A stretch of 64,000 bases of DNA, from the NCBI GenBank assembly GCA_963576735.1, contig OY755188.1:14372323-14436322 (forward strand), in the 5' to 3' direction. The notes beneath the pieces were generated by a model. The model made no database searches, was not told the DNA's origin, and saw only the letters and a program-made list of their open reading frames with translations. Made by a program: the position numbers and the translations under genes. How positions within the stretch are numbered: the first letter of the stretch is position 1; every line of letters starts with the position of its first letter. This DNA comes from Bedellia somnulentella. Taxonomy: Eukaryota > Arthropoda > Insecta > Lepidoptera > Bedelliidae. Below are positions 55,896 through 64,000 of this stretch, in pieces.

Positions 55896-56020
55896 AACTT
55901 ACAGTAAGAAGCATGAGAGTAGAGTAAATGTAGTAGATAAGAGGTCCCTCAGAAAAAAAATTGTTAAGTTATGTGATCAAGTGAGAAATAGTGTGATTCA
56001 TCGTACAAAAAAACTGTACG
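55896..56020 (+). repeat. LINE-C internal fragment
   Basis: GAAGCATGAGAGTAGAGTAA, GAGGTCCCTCAGAAAAAAAA and GTGAGAAATAGTGTGATTC match the segment before the HIERM region in other copies. Confidence 0.65.
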
Positions 56021-56054
56021 AGTAATCATGAAAAATATACGAACTAATTAATAC

Positions 56055-56250
56055 CTTTAAAAGCATTAATATCCATCGCTTTAGGTCCATAGTAGAAGAG
56101 TGCAAACGCTTTCAGTTTAAAGACATGCAGCCGCGAAATAAAACGTATCGACTCGACCCGATCTTGAGACAGTCTCCATCCAGTCAGTTGGCTATTGCGG
56201 TGAACGGTTATACCGAGAAGTTCTATGCTCTTTTGTATTCTTATGTCCAC
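56055..56250 (-). CDS. CFAP61: CFAP61 exon
   Basis: 196 nt, from CTATCAG to GTATTA. It encodes VDIRIQKSIELLGITVHRNS, QLTGWRLSQDRVESIRFISR, LHVFKLKAFALFYYGPKAMD, INAFK. Confidence 0.94.
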
Positions 56251-56494
56251 CTGATAGTAGGAATAATCATATTTATTTAAATCAACAATCCCTCAGATAA
56301 TAAAAAGTTTGTAGCATAAATAATGGATTTTTATGAGTTACATACACTTTGTTTGGTGATGTCTTATTGTTTATATTTATCCTACTCTAATGGGTTAAAA
56401 ATGTCCCAGTCACTCCTCTACACTTTCGACACGAACAATTTTATTAAGTGAAGTGGGTGGGTATGGGTCTTCAAATTGGCCCAGAATACTGAAG

Positions 56495-56660
56495 AGCATT
56501 TCATTATTACATAACTCTAGCAAAGAAATAGCTCCCTCGACTTGATCTACGACTACATGAATCAATCTTTAAATACGTGCTATTTTATTCCTCACACTTT
56601 GTACGCCTGCTTTTTTAAGCACATTCATATTTGATCTAAACGTTTCCTAATGTATATCAC
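56495..56660 (-). repeat. LINE-C fragment, degenerate
   Basis: TTATTCCTCACACTTTGTAC, GCCTGCTTTTTTAAGCACAT and ATTTGATCTA are recognisable from 2101-2157. Confidence 0.6.
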
Positions 56661-56702
56661 ACATCTATCGCGTTTTAAGAGATATCAATATATAAAATAT
56701 TG

Positions 56703-56908
56703 TTGTGTAGTGCCGGCTTAGAATAGCACTACCCCATTTCCTCTGGTGGGTGTACGTAATAGGCGACTAACGGTATTGGGGCTTTAAAGGGATTTTTGGA
56801 CGATGCGGTTGGAGACCCATCCCAAAAACCTTTATTTCACCATCTTTTCCCCACGCAACTTCCAAAAGTGGCTGACGAATTTCTTATTCCACACCTCTGG
56901 CTACCCCT
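56703..56908 (+). repeat. SINE-B, 3' end lost next to P-like element
   Basis: It starts TGTGTAGTGCCGGCTTAG and is intact to CTGGCTACCCC. Confidence 0.88.
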
Positions 56909-56911
56909 AAT

Positions 56912-57423
56912 CTTAGATAAGAACAATAAGAAGAAGATGCGGCAACCTCTGCCCGCGCGTGGTCCTACTAAACTGAGTACAATGTACTTGGTTTGCTTCA
57001 GTCGAGTTTAGTCCGCTACGATACTTCAAGTCGACGAGCTGACATAATCTTTTACATCGAAATTAAAATTTTCATACAATTCGCGCTTAAAATGCCTGGC
57101 TGTGCCTTTATTCAGTGCACAAATAATTCAAGGCGTAAAAACAAATCACAGGGAATCACGTTTCATGCGTAAATACACCAAAAATATATTTACAAGCAAA
57201 ATATTATTAATTTCGGCCATTTTATCCTTGAAATCGGACATGTTTAAGTGACAGAGACAGACTATACGAGCCCATCGCTCTATCTTTATCTTTGCGTCAT
57301 GTCGTGTGTGTTCGTATCAGTTCGTTTGGATGTAGTGCGGTGTTGTGATAAACCGATAAGGCCCATATTTAGTTGACAATTTGTACGCTCACGCCGCATC
57401 TTCTTCTTTTATTTTTATCTAAG
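56912..57423 (+). mobile_element. P-element-like non-autonomous transposon
   Basis: Inverted ends CTTAGATAAGAACAATAAGA/AGAAGATGCGGC match with a few differences. They are flanked by the perfect 8-bp duplication CCCCTAAT (56904-56911, 57424-57431), the TSD length of P elements. The interior contains the beginning of a THAP-domain protein, the DNA-binding domain of P transposases. 512 bp in total. Confidence 0.82.
57092..57172 (+). pseudogene. Truncated THAP domain start
   Basis: 26 codons: MPGCAFIQCTNNSRRKNKSQ, GITFHA, then TAA. It has the first Cys pair (C-x4-C) and the ITFH motif of a THAP zinc finger, but the later Cys-x2-His pair is missing. It was probably captured from a P-type transposase. 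Confidence 0.75.
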
Positions 57424-57436
57424 CCCCTAATCTATA

Positions 57437-57726
57437 TTAATAATTTCGTCACGGGGTACGGTAGACTCGATCAAAATCTTACCTGAATAATAAAACATAA
57501 AAAATAATGATTTTGAGTCGACAACATCTATCCGCAAAATTCGGATTGTCGAGTATTTTGCTAAATTCTAATGGTGCTGACAGAAAAAAATCCGTCGCCA
57601 TTTTGACTGACACCAGATGACATAAACGTTTTGTTTCATAATATTTTTCAATCGTTTCGCAAACGTCACTTTTTTAAAGAAGGTTTCGATCGAGTCTACC
57701 GTACACCTTGATGAAATTATTATTAA
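57437..57726. mobile_element. MITE with about 35-bp inverted repeats, TTAA at both ends
   Basis: TTAATAATTTCGTCACGGGG, TACGGTAGACTCGATC at the left mirrors GATCGAGTCTACCGTACACC, TTGATGAAATTATTATTAA at the right. TTAA at each edge may be the TSD, as in piggyBac-type elements, but the termini are not diagnostic. Confidence 0.65.
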
Positions 57727-58439
57727 AGAGAATAAATCTTTTCTTCAGTTGTAAACGTTTCGCGAAAATATATTTTTTGCCACTTTTTATCCGCTGTAGT
57801 CATAGATTATATCAATGGCTGTAGTGCATCACCTCAGTGTAGTGTACGGACTTCTAAACTACAATCAGCCTAGCGCTAGCAGGAACTTTTACACGTTTGT
57901 TCGAATTCAGTGGATAATGCATGTGACTGACTTATATCTATTCCAGACAGAAATGACCGTTTCTGCGTCTCTATTTATATTAATTTGTTCTGATTATACA
58001 CAGCATACCGAAAATCGTAAGTATTTCATAAAATCTTTCATTGGTCGCATCTTGGTCTCTTTTGTTGTTTGTTAGCTACCTACTATAACATTTTTTTTAT
58101 TTATTTGAGAAACAAACGCTACACAATATTTCAGATAAGAGAAAAATACAGAGAAGTTCTTGATCTATAAAGTTTCTACCAGTTGTTATACAGACGATGC
58201 AGAAAAATGCAAATTAAAATAACTATTGAAAATAAAACAATTATACATCGGTTGTAATATGTATATGGTATGTATATGTAATATTTTGTAAACAATGCAG
58301 CGAAGGGCTCTTCGTAAAGATGGTAAATTTAGTACGTATGTAAGTATACGAATCTACGCTTTGTTTAACTTTAATATACCATGAGAACCGATGACTACAG
58401 AAGTCTCTACCATCATTTTGTACCTAGATGTGTATTATG

Positions 58440-58480
58440 AGTCATATTTCACCCGAGCGAAGCCGGGTTTTCATTTAGTA
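58440..58480 (+). mobile_element. Possible Helitron-like 3' terminus
   Basis: CACCCGAGCGAAGCCGGGTTTTCATTTAGTA resembles the hairpin plus T-A-G end of the Helitron-like elements elsewhere. The 5' end was not found. Confidence 0.4.
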
Positions 58481-58526
58481 TGGATTTATAGACGTAAAAA
58501 CATGTATGTATGTATAAAAGCCTCAC

Positions 58527-58702
58527 CACTTCATTATTAAAGCAATTGACCCTCATACCCTCCAAGGGCGGCTCCACAAACACCAACATATCAGAACTGA
58601 GTCCCAACTCTAGTAAAGCTGCCAGACAACAATACGCCTCGATGCAGTTGCCGTATACTATCACGCGGTTCTCGTTTGATATGTTGCTTAGGTCTTCGTG
58701 TT
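58527..58702 (-). CDS. CFAP61: CFAP61 exon (likely functional copy of a duplicated pair)
   Basis: 176 nt, from TTATTTCAG to GTGAGG. It encodes HEDLSNISNENRVIVYGNCI, EAYCCLAALLELGLSSDMLV, FVEPPLEGMRVNCFNNEV. Its end joins in phase 0 to the next exon (VDIRIQ). The CINN-like CFNNEV end agrees with CFAP61 homologues, which marks this copy rather than 58957-59120 as the one required. Confidence 0.92.
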
Positions 58703-58956
58703 CTGAAATAAATTAAATGTACTTATGAAACTGTTAGATGCTTAATTTCAACCAATCATAGATATCAACTGATGGAATCAGCCGTTCCAAAGATATTCCA
58801 AATGGCACAATGCATACAGAATTGAAGGCCGTTTCGGCTCAAGCATTTCACAAAGACCTGTCCTGCACTCATCTATCAGCTTCCCGCAATTTTCACTAAA
58901 TACTGGCCGCCACTCCAGAATCATCGAGACCCAATGGCCATCGGTTTTGCAACTGG

Positions 58957-59120
58957 TTAAACAACGACCCTCATTCCCTCCAAGGGCGGCGTGACAAACA
59001 CCAATTTATCGGAACTGAGCCCCAACTCTAGTAAAGCTGCCAGACAACAATACGCCTCGATGCAGTTGGCGTATACTATCACGCGGTTCTCATTCGATAT
59101 GCTGCTTAGGTCTTCGTGTT
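58957..59120 (-). pseudogene. CFAP61: Tandem duplicate of the preceding CFAP61 exon, 3' end lost
   Basis: Nearly identical to 58548-58702 over about 150 bp, including the acceptor TTTCAG and flanking intron. It reads HEDLSSISNENRVIVYANCI through PPLEGMRV, but then diverges to Val-Val and TAA (58957-58959) with no good donor. Use as an alternative exon would truncate the protein unless a weak AGG/GTCGTT donor is used. Its open frame and low divergence suggest a recent event. Confidence 0.88.
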
Positions 59121-59237
59121 CTGAAACGTTTGAAACGTGCATTATATAATTGTCAAACTGTCAGATCTTTACATACATGCTACATTCAAATCATAGATAC
59201 CCACTGTTGGAATCAGCCTCCCAAAGATATGGAATAT

Positions 59238-59317
59238 TGTGCACAGCGGCTGCTCTAAGCTCTCCGGTCTGTACTCCATCCCTTAGAATACGCTTGCAGC
59301 ATTTACCAGCCCTTGCA
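59238..59317 (-). pseudogene. CFAP61: Decayed copy of a CFAP61 exon 5' half
   Basis: CAGCGGCTGCTCTAAGCTCT and TTGCAGCATTTACCAGCCCT align with the exon at 59389-59552 but contain many changes. Confidence 0.75.
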
Positions 59318-59388
59318 CTAGGGCACCAGTGCCTTCATGTAAACATGTTCAAACATTCAATAAAGGTACACTACATCATCATACTTAC

Positions 59389-59552
59389 TACTCCGCTCCG
59401 AGATCATCCTCAGCAGTTTCCGCAGGTTGGTGTTCGCGTCCTGGATGGAGTTGATCAGCATCACGTTCTCCGGCAACGACAGCGGCTGCTCCACGCTCTC
59501 CGGCCGGTACGACACGTCGTCCATTAGGATGCGCTCGCACAGTTTACCAGCC
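59389..59552 (-). CDS. CFAP61: CFAP61 exon
   Basis: 164 nt, from GCACTAG to GTAAGT. It encodes AGKLCERILMDDVSYRPESV, EQPLSLPENVMLINSIQDAN, TNLRKLLRMISERS. Phase fits both sides (one base at each end). Confidence 0.93.
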
Positions 59553-59589
59553 CTAGTGCGAACAAAGGATTTTAAGATAAGGATATAAT

Positions 59590-59836
59590 ACATACATACA
59601 TATACTCACGGCTATAAATCCCTAAAAGGGGTAGCCAGAGCTGAGAAATAATAAATTCCTCAGCCACTTTTGGAAGTTGAGTGGGGAAAAGATGGTAGTA
59701 CAAAGGTTGTTGGTGATGGGTCTCCAACCGCATCGCCCAAAAATCCCTTAAAAAGCCCCAAGTCCGTTAGTCGCCTCTTACGTACACCCACTGGAAGAAA
59801 TGGGGTAGTGCTATTTTAAGCCGACACTATACAGCT
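59590..59836 (-). repeat. SINE-B, full length, 11-bp TSD
   Basis: AAGGATATAAT lies at 59579-59589 and 59837-59847. It sits in the intron just upstream (gene sense) of the previous exon. Confidence 0.94.
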
Positions 59837-59865
59837 AAGGATATAATGTTGGATAAAGATACTAA

Positions 59866-60077
59866 ACCCGTAGGTAGAAAGGGACCTAGGCCTTTTTTAA
59901 GTGGTTTTTGATGCGGTTGGAGACCCATCACCAACAATACTTTATTTCTACCATCTGGTCCCTTATCAACTTCCAAATGTGACTGAGGACTTTCCAGCTC
60001 TAAAGCTCTGGCTACCCCTGTTTGGGATTTTACGGCCATGAGTATATCTATATATATATATCTATGTATTTATGTAT
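59866..60077 (+). repeat. SINE-B, older copy
   Basis: It runs from GTAGGTAGAAAGGGACC to CCATGAGTATATC and an altered (TATG)n tail, with many substitutions. It lies 30 bp from the previous copy in opposite orientation. Confidence 0.8.
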
Positions 60078-60130
60078 GGGTAAAGATATAAAAGGAAGCA
60101 GTCGTTGTTCAAATCTTTAGGGGAGATCTA

Positions 60131-60186
60131 CTGCACGTCGTCCATTAGGATGCGCTCGCAGAGTTTACCGGCTCTGGTGCAAGAAA
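60131..60186 (-). pseudogene. CFAP61: Partial copy of the CFAP61 exon start
   Basis: CACGTCGTCCATTAGGATGC, GCTCGCAGAGTTTACCGG is almost identical to the 5' end of the exon at 59389-59552, including the acceptor side. It lies upstream of that exon in gene sense. Confidence 0.8.
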
Positions 60187-60500
60187 AAATATATTTCCTA
60201 AACAAAGTTGTGTTGGATGAAGGCGATGATAAAAAAATTTAGAGGAGACCTATCTATATCCAGCAGTAGATGTCTAATGGCTGATAATCATGAAACAAAG
60301 ACTGCTTGAAGTAGATTCACAGCATTGAGCTGTACCTGTGTTGTGTATTCAATTACAGTCAGCAGCAACTGTGTCCTATAGATGATTTAAAATACTAGTT
60401 ATAATATGCCCATTCGATTTTATTGGGTGAAATTATTACATTTTCTTCCTCTTTTTAAGGAGTGAAAGTAAAATTAATCTGAGTAATGATGATTACTCAC

Positions 60501-60629
60501 TTTACATCATGTGCTACTTCAATAGCATTTATAAGGTAGTTGGGGTGTTGAAATTGCTGTCCACACGTCAACACCAACGTGTCATAATACTTTATTGAGC
60601 CATTCTTCAGGTGAACACATTTTCTTTTT
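60501..60629 (-). CDS. CFAP61: CFAP61 exon
   Basis: 129 nt, from ATTGCAG to GTGAGT. It encodes KRKCVHLKNGSIKYYDTLVL, TCGQQFQHPNYLINAIEVAH, DVK. YDTLVLTCG corresponds to the conserved beta-strand/Thr-Gly motif of pyridine-nucleotide oxidoreductase folds. Confidence 0.94.
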
Positions 60630-61007
60630 CTGCAATATGAAACCAAAATGGTTATGCCTAAAATTTCAAAAAACATAACGTCTCTCTCTATAATAGTGGT
60701 TAACATATACATGGTTGACATAAAATAGTAAACGGGTTGGCGAACATAAACGACTACTACCATTAATAGATTCAGAATCTTAAAGTAAATTCCAAAGAAC
60801 ATAATCGTATACCTACTTTTTGGAAAGTCAGTTCATTCAACCTGCAACTTTTTCACCGAAGTATCTTGATTTTAAAATGTGGTAATAAGCGTAAATTTCT
60901 CTTTAAACCAGGGGCCTACGGATATTGAGCACAACTCTCTAACGCCTAGGGCACACATATCAAGCAATTGGGCAAAGGCTGTCGACTAGGAAAATATTAC
61001 ATAAAAA

Positions 61008-61269
61008 TCCTTACTAATATTATAAATTGGAAAATGCGTTTGTTTGTTTGTTTGTTTGTTCCGCTTACACGCTGTAACTACTGAACCGATTGCTTTTAAA
61101 TTTTGTAGAAGTATAGTTAGACGTCCGGATTAAATAATAGGGTACTTTTTGTCCCGAAAGTAATATATTCCCGAGAGAAATCGTAGAAATAAGAAGTTTT
61201 CATATAGTTGTGCTTTATACCGCATTATAACCGAATTCCACGCGGGCGAAGCCGTGGGCGGAAAGCTAG
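61008..61269 (+). mobile_element. Helitron-like non-autonomous element
   Basis: It begins TCCTTACTAATATTATAAAT after A, contains (TTTG)n and CTGAACCGATTGC, and ends with a hairpin CACGCGGGCGAAGCCGTGGG, then CGGAAAGCTAG before T. These are the classic TC...hairpin...CTAG termini. Confidence 0.82.
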
Positions 61270-61326
61270 TATATAATAAATTAAGTTTTGGATATTTCCA
61301 AGTAATTGTTTTGGGTTATGACTGAC

Positions 61327-61448
61327 ATATCACCAACCATCCTTTATTTTAATATCTCTTCCCTATTCTATTTCCAAAAGTGGCTGAAAGGTTATTTATT
61401 CTGCAGCTTTGGCTACCCTTTTTTGGAATAACTATTAGCCGTATAAAT
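61327..61448 (+). repeat. SINE-B, 5'-truncated, degenerate
   Basis: ATCACCAACCATCCTTTATT, TCCAAAAGTGGCTGAAAGG and GGCTACCCTTTTTTGGA. Confidence 0.7.
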
Positions 61449-61517
61449 TGGTTGGTAAATATATATAGAATGGTTTAAGTTTTATCAGCACTAGCAATTA
61501 ACAACTCCAAATCTTAC

Positions 61518-61715
61518 GTATCAATCTTGATCATAACAGCAGTAATAATGTCGATGTAGTAGTAAAAAGGGATGCTCTTCAAATGGCGGTCAGTGTAGAT
61601 GCCGTCTTTAGGTACACAAATATCGGCAGCCATCAAACATTCAGCGGCGGTGGCTGTCAGACCCCGTTCCGATATTAGTGTAACATTTGTGAACAACATG
61701 AATGATGATTCTGGC
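61518..61715 (-). CDS. CFAP61: CFAP61 exon
   Basis: 198 nt, from TTACAG to GTAAGA. It encodes PESSFMLFTNVTLISERGLT, ATAAECLMAADICVPKDGIY, TDRHLKSIPFYYYIDIITAV, MIKID. NVTLISE follows the Rossmann glycine motif of the previous exon, as expected for the second beta-strand of the nucleotide-binding fold. Confidence 0.95.
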
Positions 61716-61805
61716 CTGTAATCAAAGATATAAAATAACAATATTTAAATTTATTTATAAAAACGCAGCTTGATTATCTATACTATAGTATAGATAGATT
61801 GCTAA

Positions 61806-62008
61806 TCTATATATAAAGAAAGAAAGGTTTGTTATACTATTTAATACTCGAGAATGGATGAACCGATCTGGCTGAAAATTATTGGAGAATAAGCTTAGAA
61901 CCAGGAAAAGGACTAAGGCTATATATCATCACGCTAAATATCGTAGGGGTTAAGCAGTAAAAAATACACATTTAACACCATCCAAGCGAAGCCGGGGCGT
62001 ACCTCTAG
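61806..62008 (+). mobile_element. Helitron-like non-autonomous element
   Basis: TCTATATATAAAGAAAGAAA at the start, GATGAACCGATCTGGCTG inside, GCGAAGCCGGGGCGTACCTC-TAG at the end. It is more diverged than 61008-61269. Confidence 0.72.
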
Positions 62009-62264
62009 TATTATATAGAGATGAACTGTGTAATTTTCAATAATGTATTATTTTTTTTAATATAAAGGAAAGTCAACAATGACAATTGCAATAGTTTTTC
62101 ATAATAGTCACTGTAATAAAATTATTATAAAATGTGCATTATTCCTGCACAACTGCAGAAAAAGACTAAGAAATAGTCACCCCAAAATTCTTTCCCCCTT
62201 TTTGGGATAAGAACTGAATATTAAAAAGAATATTAAATTTGGTTAGATTTGTGGTCTATCTTAC

Positions 62265-62396
62265 CCCATAAGCAGTCTCTCCAAGAAAGATAGTCCAGTT
62301 TTGCTGGCGCCCACGACCACGATGGCGTTGTTCACTTTCGTGCGAGGAATGCTCGAAATCACGCGGTCGAAGTGCCATAGCGAGTATGGTGCAGAA
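62265..62396 (-). CDS. CFAP61: CFAP61 exon with Rossmann glycine motif
   Basis: 132 nt, from ATTTCTAG to GTAAGA. It encodes SAPYSLWHFDRVISSIPRTK, VNNAIVVVGASKTGLSFLER, LLMG. IVVVGASKTGLSFLE is the beta-alpha-beta dinucleotide-binding signature at the start of the oxidoreductase-like domain of CFAP61. Earlier exons lie mostly beyond the window. Confidence 0.96.
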
Positions 62397-62549
62397 CTAG
62401 AAATGGAGAAGAATAGTATATTCCTTCCGGGGTTTCGATCATACATAACATAGATGCCGCACTCCACGCAAATTCAACGCTCAAAAGTGGACTGCGAGAA
62501 TGCCGAGACTGTGTGACAATTAAATATAATTTTTTCTACAATTATAGAC

Positions 62550-62668
62550 CTTACCTCATTCTCTGAAGACCTATTATTTAATGCAAGATCTAGCACACGA
62601 CTGTCAGTGAAACCGTGCTTGTCAAAAAGCACTGTTCGGCCGGGCCGTTTTAATGCTTTCTTGGTTTA
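62550..62668 (-). CDS. CFAP61: Probable further CFAP61 exon, boundaries uncertain
   Basis: An open - strand stretch encodes ALKRPGRTVLFDKHGFTDSR, VLDLALNNRSSENE. A strong-looking donor GAG/GTAAGG would be phase 0 and would not fit the next exon. A donor five bases later (AAG/GTCTAT) gives Glu-Val-Ser and does fit. The acceptor near 62668 lacks a good pyrimidine tract. It is plausible as the exon before 62265-62396, but unconfirmed. Confidence 0.5.
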
Positions 62669-62753
62669 TTTTTTGTTTATATGATCGAAGTTCCTGGGGT
62701 ATTAAGCTTACACTGAATATGTTGATGTTGCCATAGTAGCCTAGTCAAATAAT

Positions 62754-62756
<3 letters not shown>

Positions 62757-62806
<50 letters not shown>
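62757..62806. repeat. (GT)n microsatellite
   Basis: About 25 uninterrupted GT units. Confidence 0.97.
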
Positions 62807-62809
<3 letters not shown>

Positions 62810-62844
62810 CTAATTAAATGTTCTAAAGAAAATGCTTGTTCATT

Positions 62845-63005
62845 ATTTACACCGTATATCCACGGTGGAGAGTATGGGTATTAATAATTGAGAACAGCAC
62901 GTGACATACTTTTTTGTACGAATGCACGTTAACCAACTCAGTGTATCTCAGTCATGTGGATTTCCTAAAGAGGTTTTCATTGATGAGGACCCAACCCAGC
63001 CCCCT
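62845..63005 (-). repeat. SINE-A, highly degenerate
   Basis: GAACAGCACGTGACATAC, TTTTGTACGAATGCACGTTA and CTCAGTCATGTGGATTTCCT occur in family order. Confidence 0.55.
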
Positions 63006-63194
63006 TATTACGTACCGTAAAGTCGGGTTACTTTAGCTACTTTTTTCTAACAATTTAATAAAAATCACTAGTGTAGTAGTTTCGGCTGAGCATTGATTCT
63101 TAGTCAGTTTAACCATTTTTTAAGAAAATTTATTGATCTCTTAATTTTTCTGGGATAAAAAGTCTCCTATTGTGTTAATTGGGATCATTATCTG

Positions 63195-63298
63195 GCTACC
63201 TGTAAATTTTATTTTAAATACGTTCTGTGAATTAGTCTTCATTTAGCTACAAACACACAAACATCTAAACTTTCACATTTATAATATTAATAGGATAA
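63195..63298 (-). mobile_element. Helitron-like 5' end fragment
   Basis: On the - strand TCCTATTAATATTATAAATG, TGAAAGTTTAGATG matches the 5' terminal type of 61008. The 3' terminus is missing. Confidence 0.6.
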
Positions 63299-64000
63299 GG
63301 CTTAAACATAAGCTTCTCGCGCAGGTGACCTCGCTCGCCGGCCAGCGCAGCGTCTTGTCTTGCGCTTCATGCACGCGTGTAAATTTTGTTACGGAGTAAT
63401 TTAAAAATTGTATTATCTTCTAAGATGTTTCTTAAAATAAGTGATGTCAAGGACAATTTTGTGCTCAATTAAATACTCCCAATCAGCAACATATTTATTT
63501 GAATAGTGATTAATATTATGTTGTTAAAACATTATGGCAATCGGTATGCAAAGTTTTTTTTGTATTTATTAAATATTTTTATTCGATAGTAAACACGAAA
63601 ATAAAAGACTAATTTGAATATTTTCCATTTAAAATGAGTAATTGAGAAGTTATGATTTTTTAAAGATTGTTCAACTTTTGTACATAATGACGTCATCGAT
63701 TGACAAAATCACGTAGCGACATGCAAATGAAGCGAAATGTTTAATAAAAATGTTACTGATTGCAAAACATATCACGAATTTGTGATGTCAAATGAAATTA
63801 TTACGATATTATACTAAACAAACCTATGATTTTCGATATTTTATTAATAAACTGCAAAACCATAAGTCTTTGAAACAACATTGAAGGTCAAACAGTGATA
63901 CAGTGTTTTGATAAAATAACAGTCATCTTAGCTTCAATTGATATATTTCAAGAAAATATTGTTTATAACCATAATATCTCGAAATGGTTTTGTAATTAGC
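63299..64000. other. CFAP61 intron sequence, one GC-rich block
   Basis: A GC-rich segment at about 63320-63385 reads open on the - strand for about 25 codons but lacks clear splice sites, so it is not called an exon. The rest is AT-rich. Confidence 0.35.

Noticed and set aside
58957..59120. Functional mutually exclusive exon pair in CFAP61
   Set aside because: This copy ends in a stop without a proper donor and lacks the conserved CFNNEV end, so duplication followed by decay is more likely.
62757..62806. CRISPR or other regular array
   Set aside because: It is a plain (GT)n microsatellite. Nothing resembling repeat-spacer arrays occurs in the window.
63320..63385. Further CFAP61 exon
   Set aside because: GC-rich and briefly open on the - strand, but no convincing acceptor or donor and no recognised family motif.

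Overview
This is eukaryotic nuclear DNA, almost certainly from a moth or butterfly (Lepidoptera). It is AT-rich, its genes are split by GT-AG introns, and it is crowded with short interspersed elements carrying (TATG)n or (TTATG)n tails, Helitron-like elements and MITEs. A 200-base run of N at 6012-6211 is an assembly gap. The species cannot be named from the sequence. No prokaryotic features (operons, Shine-Dalgarno sites, CRISPR) are present.

Two convergent host genes fill most of the window. On the + strand, about 6.2-38.7 kb, is a paired-like homeobox gene of the UNC-42/PROP1 class (Drosophila CG32532 type). Six exons are visible: 6212-6407, 23223-23386, 25674-25781, 31268-31435, 35332-35473 and 37631-37740. 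They join in phase into 295 codons plus a stop; the start codon is lost in or before the gap. On the - strand, 42.8-62.4 kb and continuing beyond the right edge, are 13 securely joined 3' exons of CFAP61, a sperm-flagellum/cilium protein of the radial-spoke-associated calmodulin complex. They encode 650 C-terminal residues. A 14th exon at about 62550-62668 is tentative. A small two-exon gene of unknown function (12639-13568, - strand, Asn-rich) lies inside the first intron of the homeobox gene.

The rest is mainly transposable elements, named here with working letters. SINE-A is a tRNA-derived family of about 360 bp with a (TTATG)n tail. SINE-B is a family of about 245 bp with a (TATG)n tail and about 30 copies or fragments. 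LINE-C is a non-LTR element known from its C-terminal RT region and (TATG)n tail. SINE-D contains a tRNA-like core between inverted repeats. SINE-G is a second tRNA-derived type. Several insertions resolve to the base through target-site duplications: a hAT-like element (429-1527, 8-bp TSD), a pogo/Tigger-like element (2158-3531, TA TSD), a P-element-like THAP fragment (56912-57423, 8-bp TSD), and Helitron-like elements ending in CTAG. Nested insertions are common.

No wholly new biological system is demonstrable. The observations most worth a second look are: a common 3' module (GC hairpin, CGTGA, microsatellite) shared by LINE-C, SINE-A and SINE-B, suggesting one retrotransposition machinery; the homeodomain exon squeezed between two SINEs 15-20 bp from its splice sites; repeated partial exon duplications inside CFAP61; an open reading frame split by the hAT-like element that rejoins in frame across its TSD; and a coding-like 19-codon extension after the homeobox stop codon.
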